DNA of 64,000 nt, from the NCBI GenBank assembly GCA_014529385.2, contig CM043969.1:16568446-16632445 (forward strand), read 5' to 3'. The translations under genes and the position numbers were made by a program. This DNA is from Adiantum capillus-veneris. Taxonomy: Eukaryota > Streptophyta > Polypodiopsida > Polypodiales > Pteridaceae. The stretch's first letter is position 1; every line of letters starts with the position of its first letter. Of the stretch, positions 45,517-62,090 are shown in pieces. The notes beneath the pieces are model-generated. The model was not told the DNA's origin. It saw only the letters and a list, made by a program, of their open reading frames with translations, and ran no database searches.

Positions 45517-46573
45517 TGTAAGGTGCGGTAGAAGTGAATGTTGATATTGCTCAAGATGAGTGCTCCAAACTGTGCTCAAGGGTTTCTTTACTTATGGAAG
45601 GGAGAGCCTTCCGTTCCATTAGAGAGAGAGTGCAGTGATCACAAACAAAGTGAATGCTACTATGAATGAAGGTGCTAAGACTGAGAGAAAGATAGAGAAA
45701 AGAATACTACACCAGACTGTCCTCAAACCCTCCTCCAAGGGCCCCCCTCTCTATGGCTAGAGAGGTCTATGCTATAGATTGCACAAATCTGGTACAATGG
45801 TCTGGATGCAATGGACTTTCCGATGATGTCGATGACAATGATGACAACGACAAGGTCGGGCTGAAAATTGAAAACACTAGGGCTGAAACCCTAAAATCTA
45901 GAAAACGTTGACTTTTTGCTAAACACTGACACTGTATCAGGGAGGATGGCGAGGACGAGGACTCGACGATGATGTGCTGAAAATGAAAATACTGAAATCT
46001 GAAAACAACGAGCTAAAATTGTAAACGTTGGCTAGCTTAACGGTACGACGAGGATCTGTTGTGGGGGTAGGTGAGATCTGTGAAGCTAGTTGCGAAATAT
46101 GCAAAGGCTAAGGGATGAAAATTGAAAACGCTACCTGATCTGGAAAAGATCCGGCGAAACTGCAAATGCTAATTACTGGAGGAAACGTTGGGGAAAACTT
46201 GCTGCAAAAAACGCTAAGGAATCTGGGATCCAAAAATGATGGCTGCTTCTATTGGCTAAAAACACTAAGGCCTTTTGTCGATCTTGTTGAGAAGGTGCAC
46301 TGCAAGTCGCCTGAGCTTTGTCTGCTCCCTCTTCTCTACTCGAATTGAGTGTCCCCTCTTTTGCTTATATACCTGGTGAAGGTTGGGTTGCACACTCATT
46401 CCTATAGCCCCACGACCTTGGAAATTGGTGCAATTAAATAATAAAATGCCAAATCCTATAAAATGTTCTACCCCAAAAATGATCAGAATTTGGACCTTCT
46501 GCTTGGACAATGCATATGCTGTGTGGTATTGGGTGTGCAATTAGAGGATATGCAACTAATCCAAGTGCTTGGA
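45517..46573 (-). repeat. 5' LTR of Ty3 element E (right edge approximate)
   Basis: In plus orientation it starts TGTAAGGTGCGG. The minus strand has TATATAAG at about 46361-46368 as promoter. The right edge is placed near 46573 (CTTGGACA) because Copia text begins by about 46600; the true boundary may be some tens of bases away. Confidence 0.6.
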
Positions 46574-46595
46574 CATGCACGGCCTGCTCACAGAC

Positions 46596-48240
46596 TCACA
46601 AGGATGCCAGAACACTTCCTAGGCTGACCTGAACCCTAGACCTGAGATAGCTTGTCCACGTGCACATAGGGTTACATGTGCATGTGACAGAGAATTTGAA
46701 GGTTTCTTCCAAAAAAGGCTTGACGAGGAGTGTTACTTTCATTGGTGTTGTGTAGCTTTGATTCAAAATATACATAGCAATATTCATTGATGTGGTGCAA
46801 AAAGTGTCAGGTAGACCTTTGTCTTTTAGCATGCATCTTGCCATCTCAACAATGACACGATTCTTACATTCTTATCCACCATTTTCTCCCCCATCACATG
46901 CCCTTTCAATTTTGGAGAGGCTTCATCTTTAATCTTCAAAAAGGATACCAATTTCCTCCTAACGTAGTCATTGCTTAGCATCATGAAGTAAGAGGAAACA
47001 CCCCGAATTGTAATGCCCACATTCAGATCTGGATGAAAAAACTCAAGAGGAGTTTTTTTTTTGCTTGCTTCTTGTGGAAAGGGCTACTAATGTTACTTGC
47101 CCATCATACAAGCTTCATATGCATCGAGTAGTTCCATTACTACCGGTAGATCTAGAAATAATCGTGAATCAAAAATTTATTTCAAAACAACAAGACTTAG
47201 ATGTCCAAATCTTTCATACCACAGCTTGCTTGTGAACACTCCATCACTTACAAAATAAGATATAAGTTAATATAGTTTTTTTTCTATAAATTTCTTTGCC
47301 AAGTATAACTCCATCAAAATCCAAAATCTATGCACTACCTTTGTCAAAGTGAATTTTCATTCATGTTATAGTCAGTGATGGCCATAACATATGACAAGTT
47401 CCAATTAATTTATGGAAAATAAACAATATGTGATAGATTTTTAGTAGCACCATTGTTTTACATAAAGGTGATTGTACTTGAAGCTTTTGCTGAGCATTTT
47501 GCATCATTCCCAATAGTAACCATGATGACATCCCCTAGTTGAACAAGGAATATTAGTCTTTATGATTCTTCATCTACCTTGTAGCACCACTAACAATAAT
47601 CCAATAACCATCGGCCATAGAAGTGTGATCCACTTTAGGGCACATATCTTTGACTTCAACCCACAAATCCAGTTCAATTCAAGCATTATTACTAGACTCT
47701 TTCCTCGGGGGGTTCACTATGTGTAAAACTACCATATCACATGCATTGAAAACATGTTTATAAAACTCCATATCTGCGAATTTTTTTATGAATATAATGT
47801 ACCATTTTCTTTTAAAATTTGTAAGCTTTTTTCAAGTTTGAAAAAATAGTATCCTTTTGTATATAGATTATTGTAAGTTTCAAAAACTTTAAATACCTTT
47901 ATGTTGAGCTCACGTGATAGGTTACATTTTTCTTAAGTGACCTCTCCAAGACTCTTTCTTGGCTAGCATAGAAACCATTCTCCTCAAAGTTAGAAGAGAA
48001 ATTCTTATGTGTGTATTCAAAGCAGTGATTGAGTTGTCATAGTTCGGTGAAAGCTATACCAAGATTTGGCCTATAAGTGCTATTACAATTGTTGCCATCT
48101 AATCTCTAATCTCTTTTACTCTTGTGAATTTTTTGGCGGGTTTTGAATCAGACATCTTCTCATTGGAAAATTCATTTTTAAGGTTTTGTTTCCTTCACAT
48201 TCTGCATCTCATATTATGTCTTGAGTCTAAGACCAGAAGG
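46596..48240 (-). pseudogene. Copia retrotransposon relic (gag to integrase)
   Basis: On the minus strand, in many frames: LSPNYDNSITALN (gag, about 48070), ADGYWIIVSGATR (protease, VSGA for DSGA, about 47620), GVFTSKLWYERFGHLSL-like text (pre-integrase, about 47215), RGVSSYFMMLSNDYVRRKLV (integrase core, first Asp) and MARCMLKDKGLPDTFCTTSM with AMYILNQSYT (integrase end). The order is that of Ty1/copia, integrase before RT. RT is absent; the relic ends where the LTR of element E starts. Stops are numerous. Confidence 0.8.
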
Positions 48241-51200
48241 GGATTGGACCATGTAACTCTCCACCTAGCCTCGCTATATATAGGCTCGTTGTTGTCCAAA
48301 CATAGAACTCTTTGATTGCATGTTTGTCCTGGCCCTTGGCCTACCCGGTCTTACCCTAGGCATGACATTTCCCGCCCCTTGGAGAAGCGTTATTTTTCCT
48401 CAAAAACAAAAGTGGTGATATCTTCATAGAGAACACTAATGTTTTTACGCAGTGGCATCCTTCATGTATCCATCTGTCCATTTGATCAGAACACAGTTCA
48501 ATAGGAGGTTCAGTGAAATCAAGAAGAGCATCTTGATTTTCCACATTGTTGTCCCTTTGCAATCATCTTATGTAACCGGTCCATATCGACCAACATAGCG
48601 TACAAACTCCATTTAGAACTCACTTGAGTATGCTAAACGAGTTATTACAAGTAAGATGTATCTAAAAGAATACCTCTTTTCACTTTCCATGAAAGTAACT
48701 GGATGACGTAACACTTCAGCAAAGTATAATATCATTCCTCATCAGTAAACAATGCCACCATAACCGGTATTCAAGGTTGAGAACCTAATTTAAACAAGAA
48801 GAGGCTAAACTTAATCACAACCTGCTTTGTGAGATAATCTTTCTAATTGGGTTGCTTTGTGCTCACGTATACACTCAATATATCCTTTTGCACAAGATCA
48901 ATACTTGTAAATTGTCTATCCTCTCTAGATAACCGACAATACTAAGATGGACTCCCCACTATTTACATACAGTCCTCCAATATGACTAGTAAACAAGAAT
49001 CACAATTCCTTGCATTATTACAGAATAATGTCAAGAACAACCGTCTTGGTTAACTATAATGAACTGATCTACACCTAGTATGCATGCATTCAGAAAAACA
49101 AATCTGAACGTGCATATACATAACCGTACTTGCCAATGCTTATGACTAATGTTATGCTCACATCTCATGGGGAAAGAGGTGAATACTTTATACGTGAAAA
49201 CCATGCTAACATATTTGGACCATAATAGAATGTGAAAATCCATCACATCTAGGTGCCAAATGAACTTATTCATTAACAAAACATAACTTTGCAACGTGTA
49301 TAAGAAACTATTCGTTAAAGTTGTTTAACAATACTAGTAACTTTAACAAGTTTTACTAGGTATCCGACAATTTCTGGTCACTGAAATTGTTCTTGATACG
49401 ATGTGCTCAAAATGGTCTAATGAACGGATTTGACCAACACCTGGGGACTTTGTTGTGAAACATAATTAAAATAACGAATGACAATGTCACTCTCAGAGAC
49501 TCATATTCTCCACATGTGGAATATGTCTCATATAAGGATGTCCAAAAAAATGACATCCATCAAGTACGAGAGGTACTTGTGTGTGGAGGTAATTGTAAAC
49601 AATGAGCGATACGAGTTAGAGGGGCCCTCATAAACTTTTCTCCACACTGGCTAAATTGAACTCCATAAATTCCTAGACCATGTTGTATCCCATGTAAAAA
49701 CATGTGCCAAACAAAACCCTACATGTAGATTGATAATTGCATAATGCAAAAATGTATTTACTACGGTCCAAAATACTTTGCTCGTACATGACCGTTTCAT
49801 GTCTCTGAGGAGAAAAATGGATGAAAGCATAGAAGCATATACATCCTACTTGGAAAAATTAATCAAACCATAATTAAAAAATGAAATAAAACCAGATCAA
49901 ATTCATACATGGAGGTGGAACATAATGTTCACTTACCCGTAATCAAATGCACATGACCAAATCTCCCACTTAAAAAGGTCTAGTAACACTAATTGAAAGA
50001 TTAGTAAAAATCAAGTAGTATTGTACAGACAACCTTGGGTGTTTTCTTTTCAATCCAAACCCCTTAGTTAAATTCTGGAATTTCAAACCTCGTGGTTAGA
50101 CTTTTGATGGAAACTGCTCAAACTAGGAGCCGACGATGAGCAACATTGTCTATTGTGTCTGATAGTGATTAGAATCAACTTGAAAAGTCGAACTCGTCCA
50201 CGATCCCTGGTCGGACTATAGACTTCTTTCCTTGAAAGTACAACTCCTAGGAATACAATCAATGTTGCAACTAAGCAATAGATCCTCAACACCTATGGGG
50301 TGATTGTGTATTAGCTGGGTCATATCCTGAAAATACCACTCCTAGGGATACCATCAATGTTGCAACTAAGCAACAGATCTTTGCAAGTTGGAATCTTATT
50401 CACAACTGGATCTTGAAAAAATCTTTTCTCGCTGTGAATAGAAGAGAAATATGTCTAACACCCCCAAAAAGGGAGTCATACTAAATTTCGTTGGGTTTTT
50501 AAAATAAGAGATCCCCTACTTTGACGCACTTATCTATATTGGTTGCACTGTGTGCATAGAGCCAATCATGTAAAGTGTATGCCGTTGTAGACATATACAA
50601 TGATTACAAGCTAATCTACCAACCTTAATTCTACCTGAACAAAGTAGCTGAAATTATAGCGGAAGTGTAAACCATGATTTAGTGGAACGAGTCCACAGTA
50701 CTGGCATGCCATGCATGCATATCAGAAAAATAGAGTAATAAGCCCTTGGCCTCAATGACGGTCTCCACAATGTGATCAGATGCCATATGTGTCTTACACG
50801 ATCTGTACTTGCATGGATACATCTCAATTGGTCATTGAAAACCATAATGAGCTTATATCCTCTTATTGCCAAACATGTGTGCCATTATCCTTGATCCTAA
50901 ATCAGTGGATAGTATTGTGGCACAGAATAGAAGCCTTGCTTCGCAAAAAGTTTGCCAAAGCACTTTGCTTTGCACAGTAGAAGAACCCTTTTCAAATGAA
51001 TTGTTAAAGACAAAAATACAAGTAGAACCTAAAATTGTCTAGCCTTGTCACCCCTCTGAGAAGAGTTGCCTTCGTTTGGAGCTGACTCGTAGCCATATAT
51101 AGTGAGAAACTTTGAGTTGTTGGCGAATGTACCATGCATGCCCTCGTGGCTTGATTCATACTGATCTCCAATAAGTAGGTAGACATGTTGCCAAAGTTTT

Positions 51201-53600
51201 TCCAAGTTCGTATGCTATCAGCATATTCTAAACTTTAGAAACTTCTAGGCAATATGCCCTAAAGTGAAGCCTTGCTTCGTATAAGTTCATCTACGAGATT
51301 AGAAGAACGGAGCATGAGTGCTCATAGCTAACAAGTGCTCATGTCAAAGCAGAAGAGAATTGACCTTGTCGAACTTTTATAGAGAAACAGCCTTGTCGAA
51401 TCATACAGTTTATTGAGAATCATGAGATTGCCCAAATGCTGAAAGAGATACTCAAGAGCTAGCACCTGAAACTTATCTATAAATTGTCATCAAACTACCA
51501 AACACTGCTTGGTCAAAGCAATGTTTTCTTGGAAAGTTGTCACTGTAAAAGATTCTGCAAGAGTAAGGAAGTTCAACATTTGAAACTTAAATTTAAAGTA
51601 CTTATCAATTTTCTGGAATTACCGCCCTTGGCAGCAAAAGTTGTAGCACCTTGTGGCATGATTGTGCTTTCAATGCACTTTGCATACTTATTTTGCCTGC
51701 ACTCTGGCAAGCTTCAACAGCTTTGGAGCGATTACGCACCCAATGCATATATATAAATATGGATCCGTGCTCCTGGAAGCCTTGCTTTTCCCCTCCGCTT
51801 AATAGCACAAGGAGGACATGTCAAAGAGATAGTAGCTAATGAAATTTATGGAAACAAAATTGATGGAGCCGTTCTCCTTAGATCAAACATGTATCATGAA
51901 GTTGTCGAAGAGGATACCGTACTGGAGGCATAGAAATAGCTATATTAATTGCATAGAAAAATTGTACCTGAATTGTCCAATATTGCTTGCATTCACCCTG
52001 AAAAAACCCGTTGGACTGCATCAAGTTTGGAAAACTTGCCTAGGAGCCATGTCCTAGCATATCCAAAACTCTAACTAGGAAGAAAGATTCATGCGGGCTT
52101 CATGAATAACAATGAATGGTCGGCCTTGCCAAATAAGTTTGCTTTACAAGTCACATGCCATGCCTGAATTGCCTTTATTGCTAGGCAACTTTTCCTTGGT
52201 TAAGGTAGAAACCCTTGTATGCGTTATCCTTGTTGGAGTTGTGCGGCATACCTCTACAAAATAAACTCGAGATGAAGCTAAACAAAAAGAGACTTTCTTA
52301 CCATGGACCATGTCGACCAATTGGGTTTGTCCTTCACTAATCAATACTTGATTACATGCTCCATAATCAAGGCATGCCCAATGTACCTTGGTTGTATAAA
52401 ATCGTACTCCGTAATCAAACATAACCGATGTACTGTGGCCGATCTTATGGCCCCGATCCACCACATCTTGGCACTTTGGCCTCGACCTTCGGCACCTTGC
52501 CAACTTGGTTGCATGAAATTGTACTCCGTAATCAAACATAACCAATGTATTGTGGCCAATCTTATGGCCCCGATCCACCACATCTTGGCACTTTGTCCTC
52601 AACCTTCAGCGACGTGCCAACTGTGTATTTTGCTTTGCACGGCCCTGAGGACCTTCACCATCCTTGTATGGCCACGTGTTAGCCGTGCTCGAGTAAACCT
52701 CCATAAAAATTGTGAAATTTGATGATGGTATTAGCCATACTTACTTTTTACTACTTGAAACTCCGAGCTTCAAGTTGTAACCAAGCATCTCTTGTCAATT
52801 ACTTCTATCATCAATAACTACGAAGCCTTGCTTCTCATTTAATTCTTTTTCATATTGCATGATTGCTAAAGCCTCCATGCCTTACCTTTGTGTGAGCTAA
52901 AGGCTCCCCGTAGTTTTGCATGGTTTTGATCCTTCAAATGCTGGAATTTATCTCAAATTTTCAGCACTTACGGAGACTCTGCAACAAACTTTGCTTGCAA
53001 CCTTTTATTATGGGAGCTTGCCCTGCTCGTGCTTGAAGAGGAATGGTGAGGGGGGTGTGGGGCACTCTCCCTTGGAAACTTACAAAGGGTGGCCTTGCCT
53101 TGGGCGTGAAGGTAATGGTTTCTGAAAAGAAACCTGTGATGGCAGGGACAAAGGGAGAAGCACGTGAAGAATCAAATTTTGATTAGTATAGTGCTTACAA
53201 TAGAAGCTTCCCAGCCATTTGCTTCTATGAGAAGCTTCGATAGTCACCCCTCCACACCTTCCCCAAAGAAGCCCGGTGTGAACGTGCACAACAGCATGAC
53301 CCCTGTTTACAGCCCATGTGCAATGAATGAGCTACACATGCATGTAGACACATTGACATATTACCAACTTTCTCAAGAACCTTCTCTAATTATCTTGCCA
53401 CTTTTGGCCTTCATCCAATGTCAATATTTGGTAGATCATCCAATGTCAATATTGGGATCTACCAGGCAACCGTGTTGCTCATTAATGCCTTCTCGTGATA
53501 ATTACAGCTAGCCGATACCTACTTAATTACTTGAGGGTGAAATAATTTTATCCAGTACTGGTTTGTTCTCAACCAATGGGAAGTGAGGGTATGTCTCCAA
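48241..53600. other. Gene-poor stretch
   Basis: No ORF shows coding character and no domain is recognised. The sequence has a moderate AT bias. Small duplications occur at 50230-50370 (AACTCCTAGGAATAC-type phrase twice) and 52385-52620. The phrase GAAGCCTTGCTT recurs near 50930, 51270, 51775 and 52825, which may reflect an old repeat family. Confidence 0.5.
52385..52620. repeat. Tandem duplication, two copies of 117 bp
   Basis: The block from GTACTCCGTAATCAAACATA to CCACCACATCTTGGCACTTT occurs twice, 117 bases apart, with about ten differences. Confidence 0.9.
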
Positions 53601-53609
53601 AATCACTTG

Positions 53610-54560
53610 GAAAGAAACATCATGCTTTGCATGGCTTTGGTCGATGCGTATGCCAAGTTTGGTCCTTTTACAAAATCACAAAATCGTTGCTGCTAAGAAT
53701 GTCATCTCTTGGGGTGCATTGATTGCTAGATATGGCTTTGTAAGCAAATGCAAGGTGAGGGTTTCTCTTGACACATAGTCAACATATGCTTGCAACTTCA
53801 ATTCATGCACTTATGCAAGAAAAAGATTAAGGGAAAAAATATATGGTGAGATTGTTAGTCAAGGGCTATTGGAAAACAACTCCCTTGTTTTCACCCCATA
53901 GTTGTAGGTCCTTGCATCATCCAACAGACTCTTTTGTTAACAACAAGAAGGGTGAATGTGGTCCAATTTTGTTGCCAAAGGCCATGGTCATGAACTAGGT
54001 TTTTTCGTCAAAACAAAATGACGGCCTATCCCCAAATGTAATCAGCAATGCTTGCATCTTCAAGGCATATGGTATTGAGCACAAGAAGATGGATATGATG
54101 AACATATGCACACGTTGAGATAGGGATAGAGAGGCTTGCAAAAACAAAAAGCTCAAATGTGTGCCATGCTTGGATCATCTTGAAGCGTGTCTTGGAATGC
54201 TTTGATTGGAGGATATGCCCAACAAGGGCATGACGGAGAAGTAAAGGTTGTTTCCAATAAATGCAAGTGATGGTTTCTCTTCAAATGCAATAATATGCAT
54301 CCATCTTGAGGCATGTGGCATGCTGGAAGAAAATGACAAGAAGAAACTGTGCCAAGAAAATTAGATGCATGCTGATAGTCGCCATAGTGGGTAACTTGAG
54401 AAGGACACATCCTTAGGCAACGTGTTGTTGAGTATGTATGCCAAGTGCCATGCACTTACCCAGAAAAGCAAGTCCTCGACAAGCTTCCGGTCAACCACAA
54501 GGACTCTGAGATCAAGGAAGCCATGTGCAAGGAACTCCACGGAAAAAGAAGCCTATGGAT
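53610..54560 (+). pseudogene. PLS-type PPR protein relic
   Basis: Plus-strand text in changing frames: ALVDAYAKFG, KNVISWGALIARYGF, NACIFKAYGIEHKKMDMM, IHLEACGMLEENDKKK and KDTSLGNVLLSMYAKCHAL. These are successive helices of pentatricopeptide repeats of the PLS class (YAKCG and WxALI blocks), RNA-binding proteins that act in plastids or mitochondria. Stops and frameshifts are spread throughout. A 115-codon plus-strand ORF at 53164-53511 just upstream has no PPR motif; it may be a decayed 5' part or unrelated. Confidence 0.75.
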
Positions 54561-56208
54561 AAGACTCATGTCGAATCAAACTAATTATAACTATAACTTC
54601 TGAAAGAATATAATTATAATGAATCTTAGTAGGGGATGAGTACATTCAGGATGCATAAATCTTCTCATGTAGATTATGCAATGTGTGTGCGCGCGCGCGC
54701 CTATCCCTTATTATGTATCACATGTACCATATGGATTTTACAACTTGAATTGACACATGACATTTTTCAACCCAAAAATAAAGGTGCTGCAATAGAGCCA
54801 TATTTTATGGTTATATACTCTTTCTTATAGTTTGTTAGCATTGATTGAGATCACAGACCCTTACTGACCATTGATTAAACAATGAACAAATCTTCCAATG
54901 ATTTAAAACAGAGAATAATAGTCCCATATTTTATTAGTCCCAACCATTTAAAGTACTTTACCTTTCGTTCTCTTTGATCAACAATGGTGTAATTACAATA
55001 AGTTTGTGTTTTTTATCATTCACTGTGTACCATGGCTTGCTAAAAACTTTTTTTATAATCAAAGAAAAAACAGAACACTTAGAAGTCTCCCGGTTACTAG
55101 GTCAACTCCAAGGGAATCCGGTTCTGGGTATTGGCATGTTAGAACATGCCTCAGAGGAGAAGGGAAAAAGGCGTACAAATTTCTGAATGCCTGCCTTTAG
55201 TTATTAAATGGATCTCTTCGCTTAAGGATCTCAGGACTTCTTTTTCAAGTTTTTGTTGAACCATTTTTCACTCCTCTATGTACAACTCTTACATTACCTT
55301 TCATGTGAGCCCTGGTGCACCATATCTGGTTGGATAGGTAGAGGTATGATTTGTCAAGGGCTGAGATGTTTGGCCAAGATTGAGAGACAACCCTTGATTT
55401 GGAGCGCTCATGTCAAAGAAAAGGATGGTCAGCGACTAAGAGAGAGCCTAACAAATCATTGCTTCACTGGTCATGTGCTACATTGACAAATGTAGACTTA
55501 CATGATGTGATATTTGGAGAGATGACTATGCACCCCTGTTGGTTGGTGGGGTTAATTGATTCTCGCCACCATCCTATCCTGGCTCAGAGAGGATCCCAAG
55601 TTTTCTTAGTCCTTACGGGTCATCATCATTCTTGGGGAGGTGACTATGCACCACTGTTGGTTGGTGGGGTCAATCTATTCTCGCTGCCATCCTATCCTGG
55701 CTCAAAATTCATAGTCATTACAGGTCATCATCATTGTCGATGCAGATCTCACACGCACAACATAGTTTTCGTTCCACTTTGCTGCATTACTTTTGAGGAA
55801 TATAAGGAACAAAACAATCAGAATCACATTAACGGCATATGTCTCTCTGTATGAATAGAAAACGAAGAACTAAAAGGTTGAACAAACAAAAGAGGTAAAA
55901 AGTAACAGGGAAGTTGAAAGGAGCTAGAGAAAAAAGTATCTTCACCAAATTAGCACTAAGGCCTTTTGCAGGCCAGTGAGGCATTAACCAAAATTTACAG
56001 ACATGAGATGAAACTTTTCTCTTCCCCTTAAAACAGCCACCATTGCCAAAGCTTAAAATAATTTCGTTGTAGGCCAAAATTAGGTCTGATGGATGAAATT
56101 ATCTTCATACAAAAGGACCACAAATTGGAAGAAGGTAGAGCAAACAAATAATACAAGTCCAGTTGTTCAGCCAGCCAGCGATGAGCAATGTGCTCACTCT
56201 TGCAGCAG
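54561..56208. other. Intergenic stretch downstream of the oxidase gene
   Basis: No gene is seen. A short (GC)n run lies at about 54686-54702. A duplicated block lies at 55518-55735 (GACTATGCACC, TTGGTTGGTGGGGT and CATCCTATCCTGGCTCA each twice, about 121 bases apart). The last 300 bases probably hold the 3' UTR of the ascorbate-oxidase-like gene on the minus strand. Confidence 0.5.
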
Positions 56209-59626
<3,418 letters not shown>

Positions 59627-59802
59627 CTGAAATGCTCAACATAGAAGTTCAAAGTCATCAAATATACATTGCTCAAGGTAATGAAATACAAAAATGTAGA
59701 AATGTAGTTATCAAGACCACACTAAAGAGCCAAGCATGTGTGTGTGTGTAACTATCAAGACCACATTGAAGAGCCAAGCATGTGTGTGTATGTGTGTGTG
59801 TG

Positions 59803-59806
<4 letters not shown>

Positions 59807-59850
<44 letters not shown>
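59807..59850. repeat. (GA)n microsatellite
   Basis: GA run with one A insertion, just after (TG)n words. Confidence 0.95.
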
Positions 59851-60950
59851 CTACATAATGGGACCATAATTCACTCAAGAGACCAACTTGTTCATAGAGT
59901 GAGTGATTTTTGCTCATAATACACCTTAGAGAGTAGTTTTGGTCAGAGCCTAATAAAAACCTCGGAGGTACACCTTACAAAATCTTCTATATCACACTCG
60001 ATCAGAGCCTAATAAAAAACCTCGTTTACACATTTTGTGGTTCGAATAAAACTACCTCTTTTTCTTCATAAATTTGTAACTTTTTAAAATAATTGAATTA
60101 AAATGTCCATCCTATAAGTGAAATATGTAATTGATATGAACTATAATTTACACTCCTGTTGCGTGCACATGATAAACTTTACATACAAAGTGTACCCCGA
60201 AGGAAAAAGTTGTCATTAACTACGTAATTATGGTACCATATTACATGGTCCATGAAATGTCAGGAAACTATAGGGTGCACTCTCCAACCAAAAAAAAAAA
60301 ACCATTATCTTATATAATTAGAGTGCCATGTTACATAGTTAATAAAATATAAGGATAAACTTATAAATTTTCAAGGGTAATTGTTGGAATATGAAGAAAC
60401 TAAGGAAATTTCAATGGTCTTCATACATCTCTAAAATCATAAGAACTAGGCGTGTAAAATATATGTTCAATAATAATATCACAATTGAATATTAATAGTA
60501 ATTTTGTCATACTCCACACATGGTATTATCTTCTTTAGTTAGAGAGAGAATACAGAATATCTTCAAAATTTGGACTCAAAAAGTGACTAATTATAACCAT
60601 TTAAACATGGTTTCCACTGAGATAGTGATGTGAGTCCCTAAGGAAATGTAGCAAAATGTAGTCACTTGACCTCATATAAGGTACCCCCCACCCTGTGGGG
60701 GTGGGGGGTAATTTGTTATTTGAGGTGATGTTACAACTCCATGTCATGGCCACACATACCATGCATGCCATCATTGTTATTTGGAGGGGGGTAGAGCAAC
60801 TGCACCCATTTGGGTTGCAATTGGCTCAACCTCCTCCTATAAAAGGCAATAATTTGCCTTGCGATTATGTGGATTGTCTAGTGCAAGTTGATATTTTTCC
60901 ACATTTTCAAAAGTCTTTCAAATTTTCTAACCTTTCCATGTCTAACATTA

Positions 60951-61091
60951 AGTTTCATTGGTGAAAAGCATGGCTCAACACGAGCATGACAAGACTTTGT
61001 AATTATTTGGGTTGATTAATATAATTCACTCACAATTGTGAATTTTGCTTTAAAAAACCAAAAAAAAAAAGTTTCATTGGTGAAAAGCATG
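60951..61091 (+). mobile_element. Short 5'-truncated LINE or SINE insertion with 22-bp target duplication
   Basis: AGTTTCATTGGTGAAAAGCA followed by TG occurs at 60951-60972 and again at 61070-61091. Between them lie about 97 bases ending in an A-rich tail (AAAAAACCAAAAAAAAAA). A long target duplication plus a poly(A) end is the mark of target-primed reverse transcription. The insert ends TTGTAATTATTTGGG...AATATAATTCACTCAC, shared with the segment near 61995-62075. Confidence 0.85.
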
Positions 61092-61582
61092 AAAAGAAGT
61101 GCAATAATGCAATTTTTTTAATTTTTTCAAAGCTTCCAACGTTTTAAAGACTTTTTTATTCTCTCATAGCTTCCACTTTTCTAAGGCTTTCAATTTTTGT
61201 TCTTTCAAATCCCAAAGACTACACAACGGGCTATCCAAAAGCACCAACCCCATATATTTATTTTATTTTTTTATTTTTAAAAACACACAACTTGTGTGTG
61301 TAGCTAGCCACTACATGAGTTTTTGCTTTTTAAAAGAAGCCCTAGAGGAAAGTTGAGTTAGGCTTACTTTCAATGATGTTTTCAGTGATGATTGAAACAT
61401 ATCTTAAATGGGTCCAAAATTGTAAGGACATATTGGATCTTTTTATTTCACCTTTCATTTCACATCCTCACATGGCTTGACTTTTCTTGCATTCTATTCT
61501 ATTAGAATGCTAAATTGAAGCTTCACCTTGCATAATTCTAGTAAATTATACACACATGCACACACAGGCATGTGTGTGTGTG

Positions 61583-61585
<3 letters not shown>

Positions 61586-61643
<58 letters not shown>
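61586..61643. repeat. (TA)n microsatellite with (TG)n lead-in
   Basis: (TG)7 at 61570-61583, then TA units to 61643. Confidence 0.97.
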
Positions 61644-61645
<2 letters not shown>

Positions 61646-61894
61646 GAGCAAACTATGGTAAAGAGAAGAAAAATCAATAAAATATGTGAGAACTTAGTTC
61701 AAAAATCTTGCAAATTTTTTAAAAAATTACTAGTATTTCCCATTTGCTTTTTTGCGAGGAAAAAACTACATCGCTTAATAAAAGAGACATTCTTTAGCAA
61801 TGCTTCACCAGATATAATTTTAGTTAAACTCAACCTAATGATTTTATCACTTTCTTATTGTTTTAAAAAGCCATCGTGACCCTTTCACTTGTTT

Positions 61895-62090
61895 TTATGG
61901 GAGGGTTAGGTCCTTGTAAAACCCTGTGGTCTTGTGTTGTTGGAGGGTGGTAATATGCTCCTTTGTGTACTCGGAATTACTTTTGAATACATGGCTCGGT
62001 TTGAGCATGGTCTGGTTGTAATTTATTTGGTGATTAATATAATCTTCTACTCACTTTGTTGAGTGAGTTTTGCAAAAAAAACAAAAAAGG
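61895..62090 (+). mobile_element. LINE-like 3' tail
   Basis: GAGCATGGTCTGGTTGTAAT, GGTGATTAATATAATCTTC and an A-rich end (AAAAAAAACAAAAAAGG) parallel the inserted segment at 60973-61069 in order and content. The 5' edge and target duplication are not identified, so the extent is approximate. Confidence 0.5.

Noticed and set aside
61556-61879. Plus-strand 107-codon ORF
   Set aside because: It begins in (TG)n/(TA)n and has no motif; an intron lies here.
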